A stretch of 15,321 nucleotides of DNA from Gracilaria caudata (lineage: Eukaryota > Rhodophyta > Florideophyceae > Gracilariales > Gracilariaceae), in assembly GCA_030374735.1 (NCBI GenBank), contig JASCIV010000611.1:1-15321 (forward strand). Reading direction: 5' to 3'. The position numbers and the translations under genes are program-made. The notes under the pieces were generated by a model. That model searched no databases and was not told the origin of the DNA. It saw only the letters and a program-made list of their open reading frames with translations. Position 1 is the stretch's first letter; each line of letters opens with the position of its first letter. Shown here in pieces: positions 7,325 through 14,965 of this stretch.

Positions 7325-8751
7325 CCGTGAGCTCAGTGACCTCTACAGCGTCGATGCCAGATGGGCTTCACACCGCCTCCTCTTCCTCGGAGTATCCAGC
7401 ACGTCTAACCGATGTCGGCATTCTACACATGGCTGTTTACATCCCGCGCATGGCTGTCGCTCAAGCCGACCTTGAGCGCTACGATAAAGCACCTTCGGGC
7501 AAGTACACTGTTGGTTTGGGTCAGCTGTTCATGTCGTTTGTCTCCGACCGCGAGGACGTGATTTCGCTGGCGCTCACTGCCGTGTCGCAGCTGGTACGCG
7601 ATGCTGGCATTTCATACTCTGACATAGGCCGATTGGAAGTCGGCACGGAGACCGTCCTAGACAAATCCAAGTCCATAAAGACCAGTCTTATGCGCCTGTT
7701 CGCGGACTGTGGCAACAGTGAAGTAGAAGGGCTTGACAACACCAACGCATGCTACGGCGGAACCGCTGCGTTGTTTAACACAATAGCATGGTGCGAATCT
7801 TCTGCCTGGGACGGTCGCTACGCTGTCGTAGTTGCTGCCGATATATCTGTATACGAGCCAGGTCCCGCTCGTCCGACTGGCGGCGCAGGAGCTGTAGCCA
7901 TGCTAATCGCTCGAAGTCCATCTGTCCCAATTCGCTTTGAGATTGGCCTGCGCGCTACATGCATGGGTGATACATATGACTTCTTCAAGCCACGCGTAGC
8001 GATCGAGTATCCATCCGTTCGCGGTCAGCAAACGGTTGATACGTTTGTTAACGCTATGGATGAATGCTACCGCCGGTATTCCAATCGTGCAAAAACTCCA
8101 GAAAAGCTTCGATTTAGTATCAGACGCGACGTGGATTATTGTGTATTTCACGCCCCTTTCAACAAAATGGTTCAGAAATCTTTCGCAAGACTTGTTTACA
8201 ATGACTTTTTGAATGGGTTAGAGGGAGAAGATTCGTTTTATGAGCCTGTTGAGAAGTACAGGAACCTCCCGAGGGAAGTGAGCCACCGAAATAGAGAGGC
8301 TCAGCGAGCGTTCGTCAAGCTTTCCAAAGATTATTACGAGAGCAAGTGTGCACCGGCAGCTTGGCTAGCTAAAAAGATTGGAAACTGCTACACTGCGTCA
8401 TTGTATTCGTCGCTAGCCGCTTTGATAGCAGAGAAGGGTAATGAACTTATCGGAAAACGTATACTCTTGTATTCATTTGGATCAGGCTTTGCGGCGTCCA
8501 TGTTCTCGCTTCGCATAACAGGTCCTGTGGATAATGTCTTTTTAGGAAGGGATTTAAAAGAACGACTAGACGATAGGATTATTGCTAAAGCTGAAGACTA
8601 CATTCGTACTCTCAAAGAAAGGGAACGTAACTATGGACGGTTTGGTTATGTTCCTCAGGCAAACCTTGGAGACCTTTTTCCTGGAACTTGGTATTTGCGC
8701 GGGGTTCAAGTAGAGGGGGAAAGGAGCTATGACCAAATTCCTTTTCGATGA
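7321..8751 (+). CDS. HMGS: Hydroxymethylglutaryl-CoA synthase, cytosolic type
   Basis: The enzyme condenses acetyl-CoA with acetoacetyl-CoA to HMG-CoA, the second step of the mevalonate pathway to sterols and isoprenoids. The 476-residue product has the full thiolase-fold synthase layout. DVGILHMAVYIP starts the fold (31-42) and QADLERYD follows. The catalytic Glu is E110 in GTETVLDKSKSIK, the acyl-enzyme Cys is C144 in NACYGGT, and the catalytic His is H277 in FHAPFNKMVQKSFARL. GNCYTASLYSSLA (354-366) and SFGSGFAASMFSL (385-397) complete the active site. All three catalytic residues are intact. The first 25-30 residues are Ser/Thr-rich and poorly conserved, so translation could start at M1 (7321) or M12 (7354); I see no clear signal peptide. 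No C-terminal peroxisomal signal is seen (ends IPFR). The gene is intronless and divergent from V-ATPase subunit D. Confidence 0.96.
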   Translation: MTVSSVTSTASMPDGLHTASSSSEYPARLTDVGILHMAVYIPRMAVAQADLERYDKAPSGKYTVGLGQLFMSFVSDREDVISLALTAVSQLVRDAGISYSDIGRLEVGTETVLDKSKSIKTSLMRLFADCGNSEVEGLDNTNACYGGTAALFNTIAWCESSAWDGRYAVVVAADISVYEPGPARPTGGAGAVAMLIARSPSVPIRFEIGLRATCMGDTYDFFKPRVAIEYPSVRGQQTVDTFVNAMDECYRRYSNRAKTPEKLRFSIRRDVDYCVFHAPFNKMVQKSFARLVYNDFLNGLEGEDSFYEPVEKYRNLPREVSHRNREAQRAFVKLSKDYYESKCAPAAWLAKKIGNCYTASLYSSLAALIAEKGNELIGKRILLYSFGSGFAASMFSLRITGPVDNVFLGRDLKERLDDRIIAKAEDYIRTLKERERNYGRFGYVPQANLGDLFPGTWYLRGVQVEGERSYDQIPFR

Positions 8752-9006
8752 TGGCAATGTAAAGCACACTTATCGTAAATCGAGTTTGCAAAAGCACTGA
8801 AAGGCGAGCTGAAGGTTTAAAAGCAATGGCAGTTATCTGCGTCAGCAATTGAAACGATTACCGGAGGTCTGTCGCATACGCACAAAGCAAATCATAGAAA
8901 ACAGACAGCGAGAAGAAGAGAAGCGTCTAAACATATTTGTACATATGTTGGGCTATTCTTAATTCCACCTATGACATCTTTTTCTGAGGTCAAGATAGGT
9001 AGTTGA
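8752..9006. other. 3' flank of HMG-CoA synthase, no gene seen
   Basis: This is AT-richer non-coding sequence downstream of the synthase stop. It holds an 8-base palindrome ACATATGT (8941-8948) and an imperfect inverted repeat, ACCTAT (8967-8972) and ATAGGT (8995-9000). No tRNA, ORF or LTR-like end is recognisable. The boundary with the retrotransposon relic lies somewhere near its right end. Confidence 0.5.
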
Positions 9007-9240
9007 CGTTGCGCTTTATACAGAACAACCGCTTTAAGTCTTGAATTTCGTTACCCCCCCCCCCCCCAATTTGACGCCGCACTAATCAATTCCGGCGCAC
9101 CCTACAGCGTTATCGAAAGAATGCAGCTGCATGCCCTCTGCGAAATGCTTGCCCTTCCTGTTCTTTTGGATCCTGCTAGAGACCAATTCAAATTTGGCTA
9201 TGGTGATCAACCGAGCGTTGGCTCCATTTTGATTACCATC
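9007..9240 (+). pseudogene. Copia relic: retropepsin-like protease segment
   Basis: One frame runs through the poly-C tract and into INSGAPYSVIERMQLHAL (from 9085), then FKFGYGDQPSVGSI. The D(S/T)GA active-site box of an aspartic protease is recognisable, but the catalytic Asp is Asn here (codon AAT at 9088-9090, one base from GAT). The box continues GAPYS rather than the GATSH of many copia elements, which places the element in a less usual lineage. The reading is by motif only; the segment is short. Confidence 0.65.
9054..9067 (+). repeat. C14 homopolymer
   Basis: Fourteen consecutive C residues lie inside the protease reading frame of the copia relic, where they would encode a proline run. 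Homopolymers of this length are prone to slippage in replication and to length errors in sequencing. Confidence 0.95.
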
Positions 9241-9740
9241 CTCGAAAAACATTGGGACCGACCTTATTATCCGTACCCATTTAGTCTACACTACTCCCCC
9301 ATTTCTTCTGGGCCTCCATATCTTCCACAAAATATCGCCATATGCTCCACATAGACGCCGATACACTTCGCTCGAAAATGAAAGGCTAGACTCAACCCTT
9401 AGTGCGTAAACGCGGACATCTGCACTGGCTCCGGGATTTAACGTCACTAAAACTCTTATCCTCTGTCATGCAATATGCCTTTACCTCAGCCTTCAAACTC
9501 TGCCCTAACTCCGACATCTAGATTACAAATTTTTCCATCCATCGGCCTAGAAGCTCTACAATCTCCTCGACAAAGCGCAGGCCCAAAAACGTTCGCCCAA
9601 TACACGAAAGCGCCTACCGTGCCAGCACCACCTACCCCACCTTCTCCTCAAAGCCCCTACCCTTTCTCGTTGCCATCCCTGAAGCGGATATCGTCCTCAA
9701 TCAAGACTTGGCCTTAAACCTCTTCTGACTCCATGTCAAG
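9241..9740 (+). pseudogene. Copia relic: protease-integrase junction, heavily decayed
   Basis: This part shifts frame at least twice. Around 9340-9400 one frame reads TKYRHMLHIDADTLRSK. Around 9400-9450 another gives VRKRGHLHWLRDLTSLKLL, resembling the sequence just before the integrase zinc-binding region. The zinc-binding HHCC pattern itself is not intact. The following Pro-rich stretch (about 9560-9700) is also broken. Assignment rests on position between the protease and integrase core. Confidence 0.45.
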
Positions 9741-10440
9741 GCACTGTTACACGTGGTGGACATCGACAAGCGGTTCTCCAACGCCATTTTCTTATCGGGA
9801 CAATCGGTTAACGATATCGGTACTACGTACACCCAGTTTCGGTCCACAGTGTATGTTGGGCATCCGAATTTTTTTCGGACGGGCTCCGTTTTCACATCAG
9901 CATGATGGCACAAGCTCACAAGTGAATAAGGTTTCGACCTCAAAATCAGCGAGGTTGAATCGAATAACTCCCCAGGGTTGGTCGAACTCTATCATGACCA
10001 ACTACGCCGCATCCACCGTAAGCTCCGTCATGATGCACCTGACCTTTCCTAAAGCGTCATCCTTCGTCTGGCCCTTAGGGCAGTGAACGATACAATTGGC
10101 CCATAGGAAACGTCCTTTCGCTCTTTATCTTTGGTTCACTTCCCCCTCTTTCAAATTGTCAGCAGCAGGCTCCAAGACTAGCGCTCACGCATGCACGCAC
10201 TTGAGAGTGTCCGCAAAGGATATGGTAGCATTGTGGCCCGGCTCGGCATCGCTAACGCTCTCCGCGCTAGAATACCACCCGCCTCTAAGTACGTCATCGT
10301 TCCAAGGGATCTAATATACGTATATCGCGAAGGTGTCAAGAAGTTCACCAGTCCTCTAAGGTCCTCCGCGTCGTTCACAAGGACGTCTACGTTCAAAAAA
10401 AGAACAACCAGGTACACTATAGCATATCCCAAGTCCTCCC
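9741..10440 (+). pseudogene. Copia relic: integrase core and C-terminal region
   Basis: From 9750 the frame reads HVVDIDKRFSNAIFL, with the first catalytic Asp of the D,D,E integrase at 9759-9761. VYVGHPNFFRT leads to the place of the second Asp (after 9875), but the expected Asp-containing box is missing and the frame reads GSVFTSA then a stop. The third acidic residue is kept as Glu at 9957-9959 in SEVESNNSPG, in the same frame (66 codons on). After more stops, a second frame from 10191 gives HALESVRKGYGSIVARLGI and then DLIYVYREGVKKFTSP (about 10308-10355), the small C-terminal DNA-binding fold. The integrase is dead. Confidence 0.75.
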
Positions 10441-10578
10441 TGCCTTGGTATTTACCGATTCACCCGCCGTAAACTCCCTTCGCCACCAACTTTCATCATT
10501 TCGCTCCGACCCACAAGGCCCTAACGCACCCGCACCTTTACCTCCGGCGCACGACATACACATCAGCAATACTGCCTC

Positions 10579-11380
10579 TTACACTGACAAACGTAACAAA
10601 GACCCACTCTTCCTCCAGGCCAAAAAGAAAGAACTGAAAAGACTCCTTAAACGTGGAGCAAGGGCAGCAGTGTGCAAAGAAGTCATTCCGGCCGAGGCCA
10701 ACATCGGACGCTTTGTGTTGTGCATAAAAAATGACGAAACGCAGACACCGTTATAGAAGCCCCGCGTTATAGCTCAGGGACATATGGACAATGAAAAAGA
10801 GAGCATTGTCCACAACTCTAGGACACTACAAAAGATCATTATCAGGGTAATCCTCGCTCTCGGAGCTACGTTTGGCTTTCGAATTTGATCTATAGATATA
10901 ACTCAGGCATACATCCGGTCCGCCACACAACTCATGCGAGATGTGTACATACGCCCCACCGCGTAGTTTGAACTCGCCCACTACCAGCTCCTCAAAGTTC
11001 TATGCCCTCTATGTGGCTTGACCGAGTGTGGCGACTATTTTAACTTTACACTTTCAGACCACATGCGAAAATTGACTTGAGCATGAGTCAGGCTGTCGCG
11101 ACATCTCGTTATTTTTCCAGAGTGTGAACGGGAAAGTGTCCGCACTTGTCGTAACTTATGTCGATGACTCTATGCTTTCCGGCAGAGAGGAATTTCATGG
11201 AAGCTATCAACGCGACATTCAACGCTTCGAATCTGAGGACCAAACCATAGATAGCTTTCTGTTTTTGCTGGTCTAAAACTTTCCAAAACCAAGAACGGGC
11301 ATTGTTCACATCAACGAAAACAAGTCATTGAGCTCACACAACTCCATTCGGATGCATCTTTTTCCGAATTCAAAACACGC
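10579..11380 (+). pseudogene. Copia relic: reverse transcriptase
   Basis: The start of the domain reads LFLQAKKKELKRLLKRGA and then GRFVLCIKN, followed by a stop at 10754-10756. Across it the frame gives PRVIAQGHMD, the copia equivalent of the KARLVAKG block. The first catalytic Asp lies in SIDITQAYI (Asp codon 10895-10897) and the polymerase box is intact as YVDDSM (YVDD at 11157-11168). These two motifs are in different frames (262 bases apart), so at least one indel separates them. Further stops follow at about 10966 and in 11075-11085. Confidence 0.88.
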
Positions 11381-12137
11381 TTGATGTCTCTCGGATGGAT
11401 CAGGCACAACGGTCCTGGCACTTCCTGCCCCGCGGCTTAGGTCACCGAAGTGACTTCCTCCAAATTTACACCTGCTCATATCTCCGATTTAAATTAGTCA
11501 ATTCAATATATCAAGGACAGTGGAGAACAGGGAATCTTACAGCAACGTTTGGACTTGGATTCGTTGTACGCTAAGGTCCACACAGATTCTTCTTTCGCCA
11601 AAAATCTGGCTCAGTTTTCACAACCTGGCTACATTATTATTATGCTTTGCGACTGGTAAAATCAGTGCAATAGTATGTCGTATCGATTCGAAAAATCTCT
11701 TTGTTTGGTCGGCAGTGTATTTGATGGTAGAAGTTATGCGTTAGCGAATGGTGTTGACGCGGCATACATGCTTTGAGTTGAATTGAAAACTATTCGGCGA
11801 CGTCCACAACGCTTTTGCATCTAACAGACAGCAAATATTTGTTCAATACTATTTTAAAGAACTCTTTGCTCACTGAAAAGAGATGGATGATTGACTTACA
11901 CGCTTCCCGCGAAGCATGCGAACAACTTGAGATTTCATGTATCCGCCACATATCCGGCAACGACAACCCTGCGGACGGTCTCACAAAGCCTAAGCCCTGA
12001 CCTGCGCTTCAGAAGATGCTCACGACTGGGCTCGTGGATAATCCCACTAAGCAATCGGTCGTTCATCACAATACAAGCGTGTGCAACTGATATTCTGTTC
12101 CTTGTATTGCTTTATGTTTGTATTCTACGTTTTTGAG
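11381..12137 (+). pseudogene. Copia relic: RNase H and polyprotein C-terminus
   Basis: Two RNase H acidic motifs are readable in different frames: VHTDSSFAKN (about 11577-11606) and HLTDSKYLFNTILKNS (11818-11865). The typical end of copia RNase H is present as EKRWMIDLHASREA and then GNDNPADGLTKPKP, stopping at TGA 11998-12000. Beyond it the same frame continues with PALQKMLTTGLV, so that TGA is probably a mutation and the ancestral protein ended nearer 12090-12137. Confidence 0.85.
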
Positions 12138-12203
12138 TCTTGGTATTCTTCATTTTTCTGTACGATTTCATTTTGATTAGAAGATTGTGAATGATGAGCT
12201 GAC

Positions 12204-12743
12204 ATGTCACGGACACTGAGAGTAGTCGAATGCAGTCCCAACGGACGCGTTCATGAAAGGTCGTCAGGCTCCACTCTCGAACAACTTATGCCCCGTACAC
12301 GTAGACTGGATACAATAGAGATGCGTTTCATGTTCCCGGATTCGTTTGGCGGGTCGAATGAGGGTGGCGTTGGTGTGGATTCGATCGGACATAGATATAG
12401 TGTCTCATCTGGTACGGTGTCTGACTACTTTCGACACGTCCTTTACGTATTCTCTCAGTGTTTAGATACCCATGATCCAAAGCTTTTCAGATGGCTTGAG
12501 GAAGAAGATAGAGCGAACGTAGAAGGGGTTTTCATCGGGTTCCCGAAGTGCCTCTATTTTATGGACGGAAACAAAAACCGACGCTGTAGACCAGGGGATA
12601 TGCGGAAAAAGAACGCGCGTATGAAGGATATAAAGAAAGCACATGCGTGGTCTGCCTTGGTGTACTGTGATCTGTTTGAGCGGTTCATCAGGCTCGAAAT
12701 CTCGGATCACGGTGCCGAATGTCGTACAATCGTTTTTACCTAA
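12204..12743 (+). pseudogene. PIF/Harbinger-type transposase fragment (DDE superfamily)
   Basis: This 179-codon frame with an ATG has the layout of the N-terminal and middle parts of Harbinger transposases. A helix-turn-helix-like region YSVSSGTVSDYFRHVLYVF (65-83) precedes VEGVFIGFPKCLYFMDGNK, where the MDG box supplies the first catalytic Asp (D121, family DGT; here DGN). KKAHAWSALVYCDLFERFI (144-162) matches the family's K-(K/G)-H-A(W/Y)-..-CD..G(R/K)F block, and ISDHGAECRT corresponds to the G..hD block. Intact transposases are 350-450 residues. The second Asp and final Glu are not found, though scraps such as TEEVLEF continue in other frames to about 12860. It is truncated and inactive as it stands. 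It begins about 70 bases after the copia relic. Family assignment is by motif pattern. Confidence 0.72.
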
Positions 12744-13274
12744 AGGTTCTTCTACGAAGGGATCAACTGAGGAGGTATTGGAGTTCCGCTGGAGGTCTGC
12801 AGTGTTACCACGTGGGTGTCGACAAGGATGTGAACGTTCTGCAGCACAGTTATCAGCTTAGATTATTTATTTAAGTAGGTAGAAACTAAGCAACGCACGT
12901 GATGCACCTGTACAGATATTGGTGCACCCGGCGGTAAGTTTTACACGTAGCATAAGTTGCGTTCACCCTGGCAGCCACAATTAGGTGCTGCCGAGGTCCG
13001 CATGCCGATTGAGCTCCGTGTATCACCCACCAGCTCCATCTACTGTCCTTTTGCACTCTTAAAGCTTTCCTCTTTTCGAATGTGAAAAGTTCTGGGCGAG
13101 ATCGACTTGTGGATACACTCCAATGGTTTTGGTACAAAACAGTTTACAGTAATTTGAAGGAGACATGGTGCAAGACATACCTGTCTCATAGGCCAACCTC
13201 TCACCTCTTAGTCATTCAGGCACTGTAGACTTCCCAGCTGTCATTCAACGATGGCTAAAAAGTCGTAGAGGCCG

Positions 13275-13430
13275 TATAAATATCTAATTGGCTGACAGTG
13301 GCCGCAAAATGTATATGATTGGACAAGAGAAGCCGCATGCGGTGACATGGTCGCCAAAAGCATATGATTAGTGAGCGCAATCCGAAATTGCGACAGCCAC
13401 AAATCTTCAGATTTGGTGCGGTTTGATTGG
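13275..13430 (-). promoter_or_regulatory. Possible leftward promoter: three CCAAT boxes and a TATA-like box
   Basis: On the minus strand CCAAT occurs at 13426-13430, 13318-13322 and 13287-13291, followed by TATTTATA at 13275-13282. The order and spacing resemble a eukaryotic core promoter firing leftward, but no recognisable gene starts within the next few hundred bases in that direction. Short motifs like these also arise by chance. Confidence 0.3.
13294..13371 (+). repeat. Imperfect direct repeat pair (about 29 bases) flanking a palindrome
   Basis: The segment beginning TGACAGTGGCCGCAAAATGT (13294 to about 13322) recurs as TGACATGGTCGCCAAAAGCA (13343-13371). Both end in ATATGATT and then GG or AG. 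The copies are about 49 bases apart start to start. Between them is the perfect 10-base palindrome CCGCATGCGG (13333-13342). This could be a tandem binding-site array or the remains of a short tandem duplication. Confidence 0.5.
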
Positions 13431-13500
13431 CTTAGATTACCGAGCATGACAGACGAATTTGTGTATCTTTAAGGCTATCCTGTGAGCGTTAGAGATTGAT

Positions 13501-13530
13501 AAACCTACACAGGAGTGAAACTGTAGGTTT
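13501..13530. other. Hairpin with perfect 9-bp stem
   Basis: AAACCTACA (13501-13509) and TGTAGGTTT (13522-13530) are exact inverted copies around a 12-base loop. A GTCGACGTCGA palindromic run follows directly. It may be a transposon sub-terminal repeat, a protein-binding dyad or an RNA hairpin. Confidence 0.5.
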
Positions 13531-13660
13531 GTCGACGTCGATGCCACAGACTACGGTACCGTCGTACTCTTTCCCTCGGTTTGGCGCGCAAACCTGTTTC
13601 TTCCGCACATACGGTGATAGCTTCACCGTCTTGCAAAGCACACAAATTTTCTTCTCGTTC

Positions 13661-13680
13661 GACGACGTTTCAGCGTCGTC
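13661..13680. other. Hairpin with 7-bp GC-rich stem
   Basis: GACGACG (13661-13667) is the exact inverted copy of CGTCGTC (13674-13680) around the loop TTTCAG. Its role is unknown. It lies about 130 bases to the right of the 9-bp hairpin. Confidence 0.45.
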
Positions 13681-14109
13681 ACTCTGTTGCGCGGCCTGAC
13701 TGGCACGGACTCAAACATACCACTTGGCGGTGACTTCCTTGGCTTTTTTCAGCAAAACAACGTCACACAGGAGTGCTACTTTGCCCAGAGACAAAGAAGC
13801 CTTCCAAAGATCTCACGATACGTTCCCACATAATCTCCATCAATCCAATTGACGAATTTGCCTCTTGCCACAAGAAAGCCGAGTGCAGTAGCAGGCCAAC
13901 GTCCAACCTTGCACTATTTGTATGCCACAATCTGTTTGTGATACGAGGCGTTTCTTGTACAAGCAAAGAACTCCGTTTTCAAGATACTGGACCATTTTCT
14001 TTCCTCAAATCACTGTGGTAAATTGATTCGTTTCTACAGCAACACGCCTCTCAATTCCCTTCGTGTTCGTGCCTTTGCTCCTCACTGCTCACCATACTAC
14101 GCTACAAAT

Positions 14110-14886
14110 ATGCCCTCCGCAAACCAGAAAAATACTGCGGGGTTTGGCGGCCGTCGGGAGTTCGCTACAGGCGAACACCAGTTTCGTAGCAACAAACAGC
14201 GCAGTCCTTCTCGCTCTGGGGAAGAAGACGGCAGAAAGAAGAAACGTAGCACTCACTCTGGTGAGAATGCGTCAAATTATAACACAGACGACTGCGAAGT
14301 ATTGATGGATTGCATCGAGCAAATTCTACCGTTGAGCAACAACGAATGGGCGAAAGTTCAAGACATGTACAACACAACGATTCCAACGCACAATCGATCC
14401 AAGAGAACTGCAAAATCCTTACGAACAAAGTTTGATAACCTCCAAAAGTCCAGCAAACCAACAGGTGATCCCACCTGTCTACCGTCAATACGAAGGGCGA
14501 AACATGCCGATAGAGCCCTTTTCACGAAGATGTCTGCTTCGCTTGTCGGAGATATGGATCTAAGCCAAGAAGAAGAATTCAACACATCGGAATCTGGGAA
14601 TTCTCCAATTAGTCTCGAAAACAGAAGGGAACAAAAACGTAAGCTGCAAAGCATTCAATAAGTTGGAAAGCGTAGAAAGCGAGCGAGTGTTTCGATTGGC
14701 GACGAGATGCATAGCGTTAATGAGACTCTCCGAGATCTAACAAATACCCTAGCGAAGCCGATTCAGTTCAGTGGTAGAGAGGAAAACAGTTTCACAAGAG
14801 ATGAGGTTATAAATATTGTAGTTGAGCGTATGAGCGTCATGTTCACAAAGCTTGATGAAATAATGGACCTTCTGAAGAAGAAGTGA
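14110..14886 (+). pseudogene. Myb/SANT-like DUF6818-type DNA-binding protein with one in-frame stop
   Basis: From the ATG at 14110 the frame gives 183 residues to TAA at 14659-14661, then continues open for 74 codons to TGA at 14884-14886. The N-terminus is Ser/Arg/Lys-rich with a basic patch, GRKKKR (41-46). A trihelix/Myb-like domain spans about 57-140: NYNTDDCEVLMDCIEQILPL, then NEWAKVQDMYN, RTAKSLRTKFDNLQ and the distinctive KPTGDPTCLPSIRRAK (116-131), which I associate with DUF6818. The part beyond the stop (QVGKRRKRA-like basic patch, then helical VNETLRDLTNTL and ERMSVMFTKLDEIMDLLKKK) looks like a basic plus coiled-coil tail, so the stop is probably a mutation in a 257-residue protein. 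Myb-like proteins of this sort are the second gene of PIF/Harbinger elements, and a transposase piece lies upstream on the same strand. A shortened but expressed 183-residue protein is possible. Confidence 0.7.
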
Positions 14887-14965
14887 AGAACAGAGGTCCG
14901 CAACTGGAATGTAAGAAAGAAGTTTGCGTTCTGTTCTGCATGTTGTGCCGTTTGCTTCCGCATTG

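Larger units (their letters stand above)
9007..12137 (+). mobile_element. Decayed Ty1/copia-type LTR retrotransposon, internal region only
   Basis: Across about 3.1 kb all plus-strand frames together give one copia-order polyprotein: retropepsin, integrase, reverse transcriptase, RNase H. The order integrase before RT is diagnostic for copia and excludes gypsy. The frame changes repeatedly and carries many stops of all three types, so nothing could be made from it. No gag zinc knuckle, primer-binding site, polypurine tract or pair of LTRs was found by eye on either side. It is therefore a truncated, old insertion. The left limit is uncertain: the protease frame is open back to 9007, after a TGA at 9004-9006. 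The right limit is just past the last RNase H-like residues. Confidence 0.88.
12744..13488. other. Non-coding stretch between transposon pieces
   Basis: The first 120 bases may be the frameshifted continuation of the transposase. After that no plus-strand gene is evident. A minus-strand open stretch (12886-13137) begins with TTG and matches nothing I know. Another (13241-13447) covers the CCAAT/TATA cluster and short repeats and is not convincing as protein. The region may be the non-coding middle of the Harbinger element or unrelated inserted DNA. No terminal inverted repeats could be paired by eye with sequence past 14886. Confidence 0.5.
13489..13995 (-). pseudogene. Possible decayed reading frame of unknown origin with three in-frame TGA
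   Basis: From an ATG at 13995 one minus-strand frame runs 168 codons to TAA at 13489-13491, interrupted only by TGA at codons 52, 61 and 95. It is Cys-rich in part (WTLACYCTRLSCGKRQ, about 31-46), contains a hydrophobic-basic run VALLCDVVLLKKAKEVTAKW, and ends with KKICVLCKTVKLSPYVRKKQ, a CxxC that could be half of a zinc site. I do not recognise the protein. About eight stops would be expected by chance over this length, so the open character is only mildly unusual. It overlaps other short frames and may be noise. Confidence 0.25.

Noticed and set aside
12886..13137. 83-codon minus-strand frame downstream of the CCAAT/TATA array
   Set aside because: No ATG start, no recognisable motif; length is within chance.
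13489..13995. In-frame TGA codons as selenocysteine
   Set aside because: The neighbouring residues do not resemble a selenoprotein active site and no SECIS-like hairpin was identified; CpG decay of CGA is simpler.
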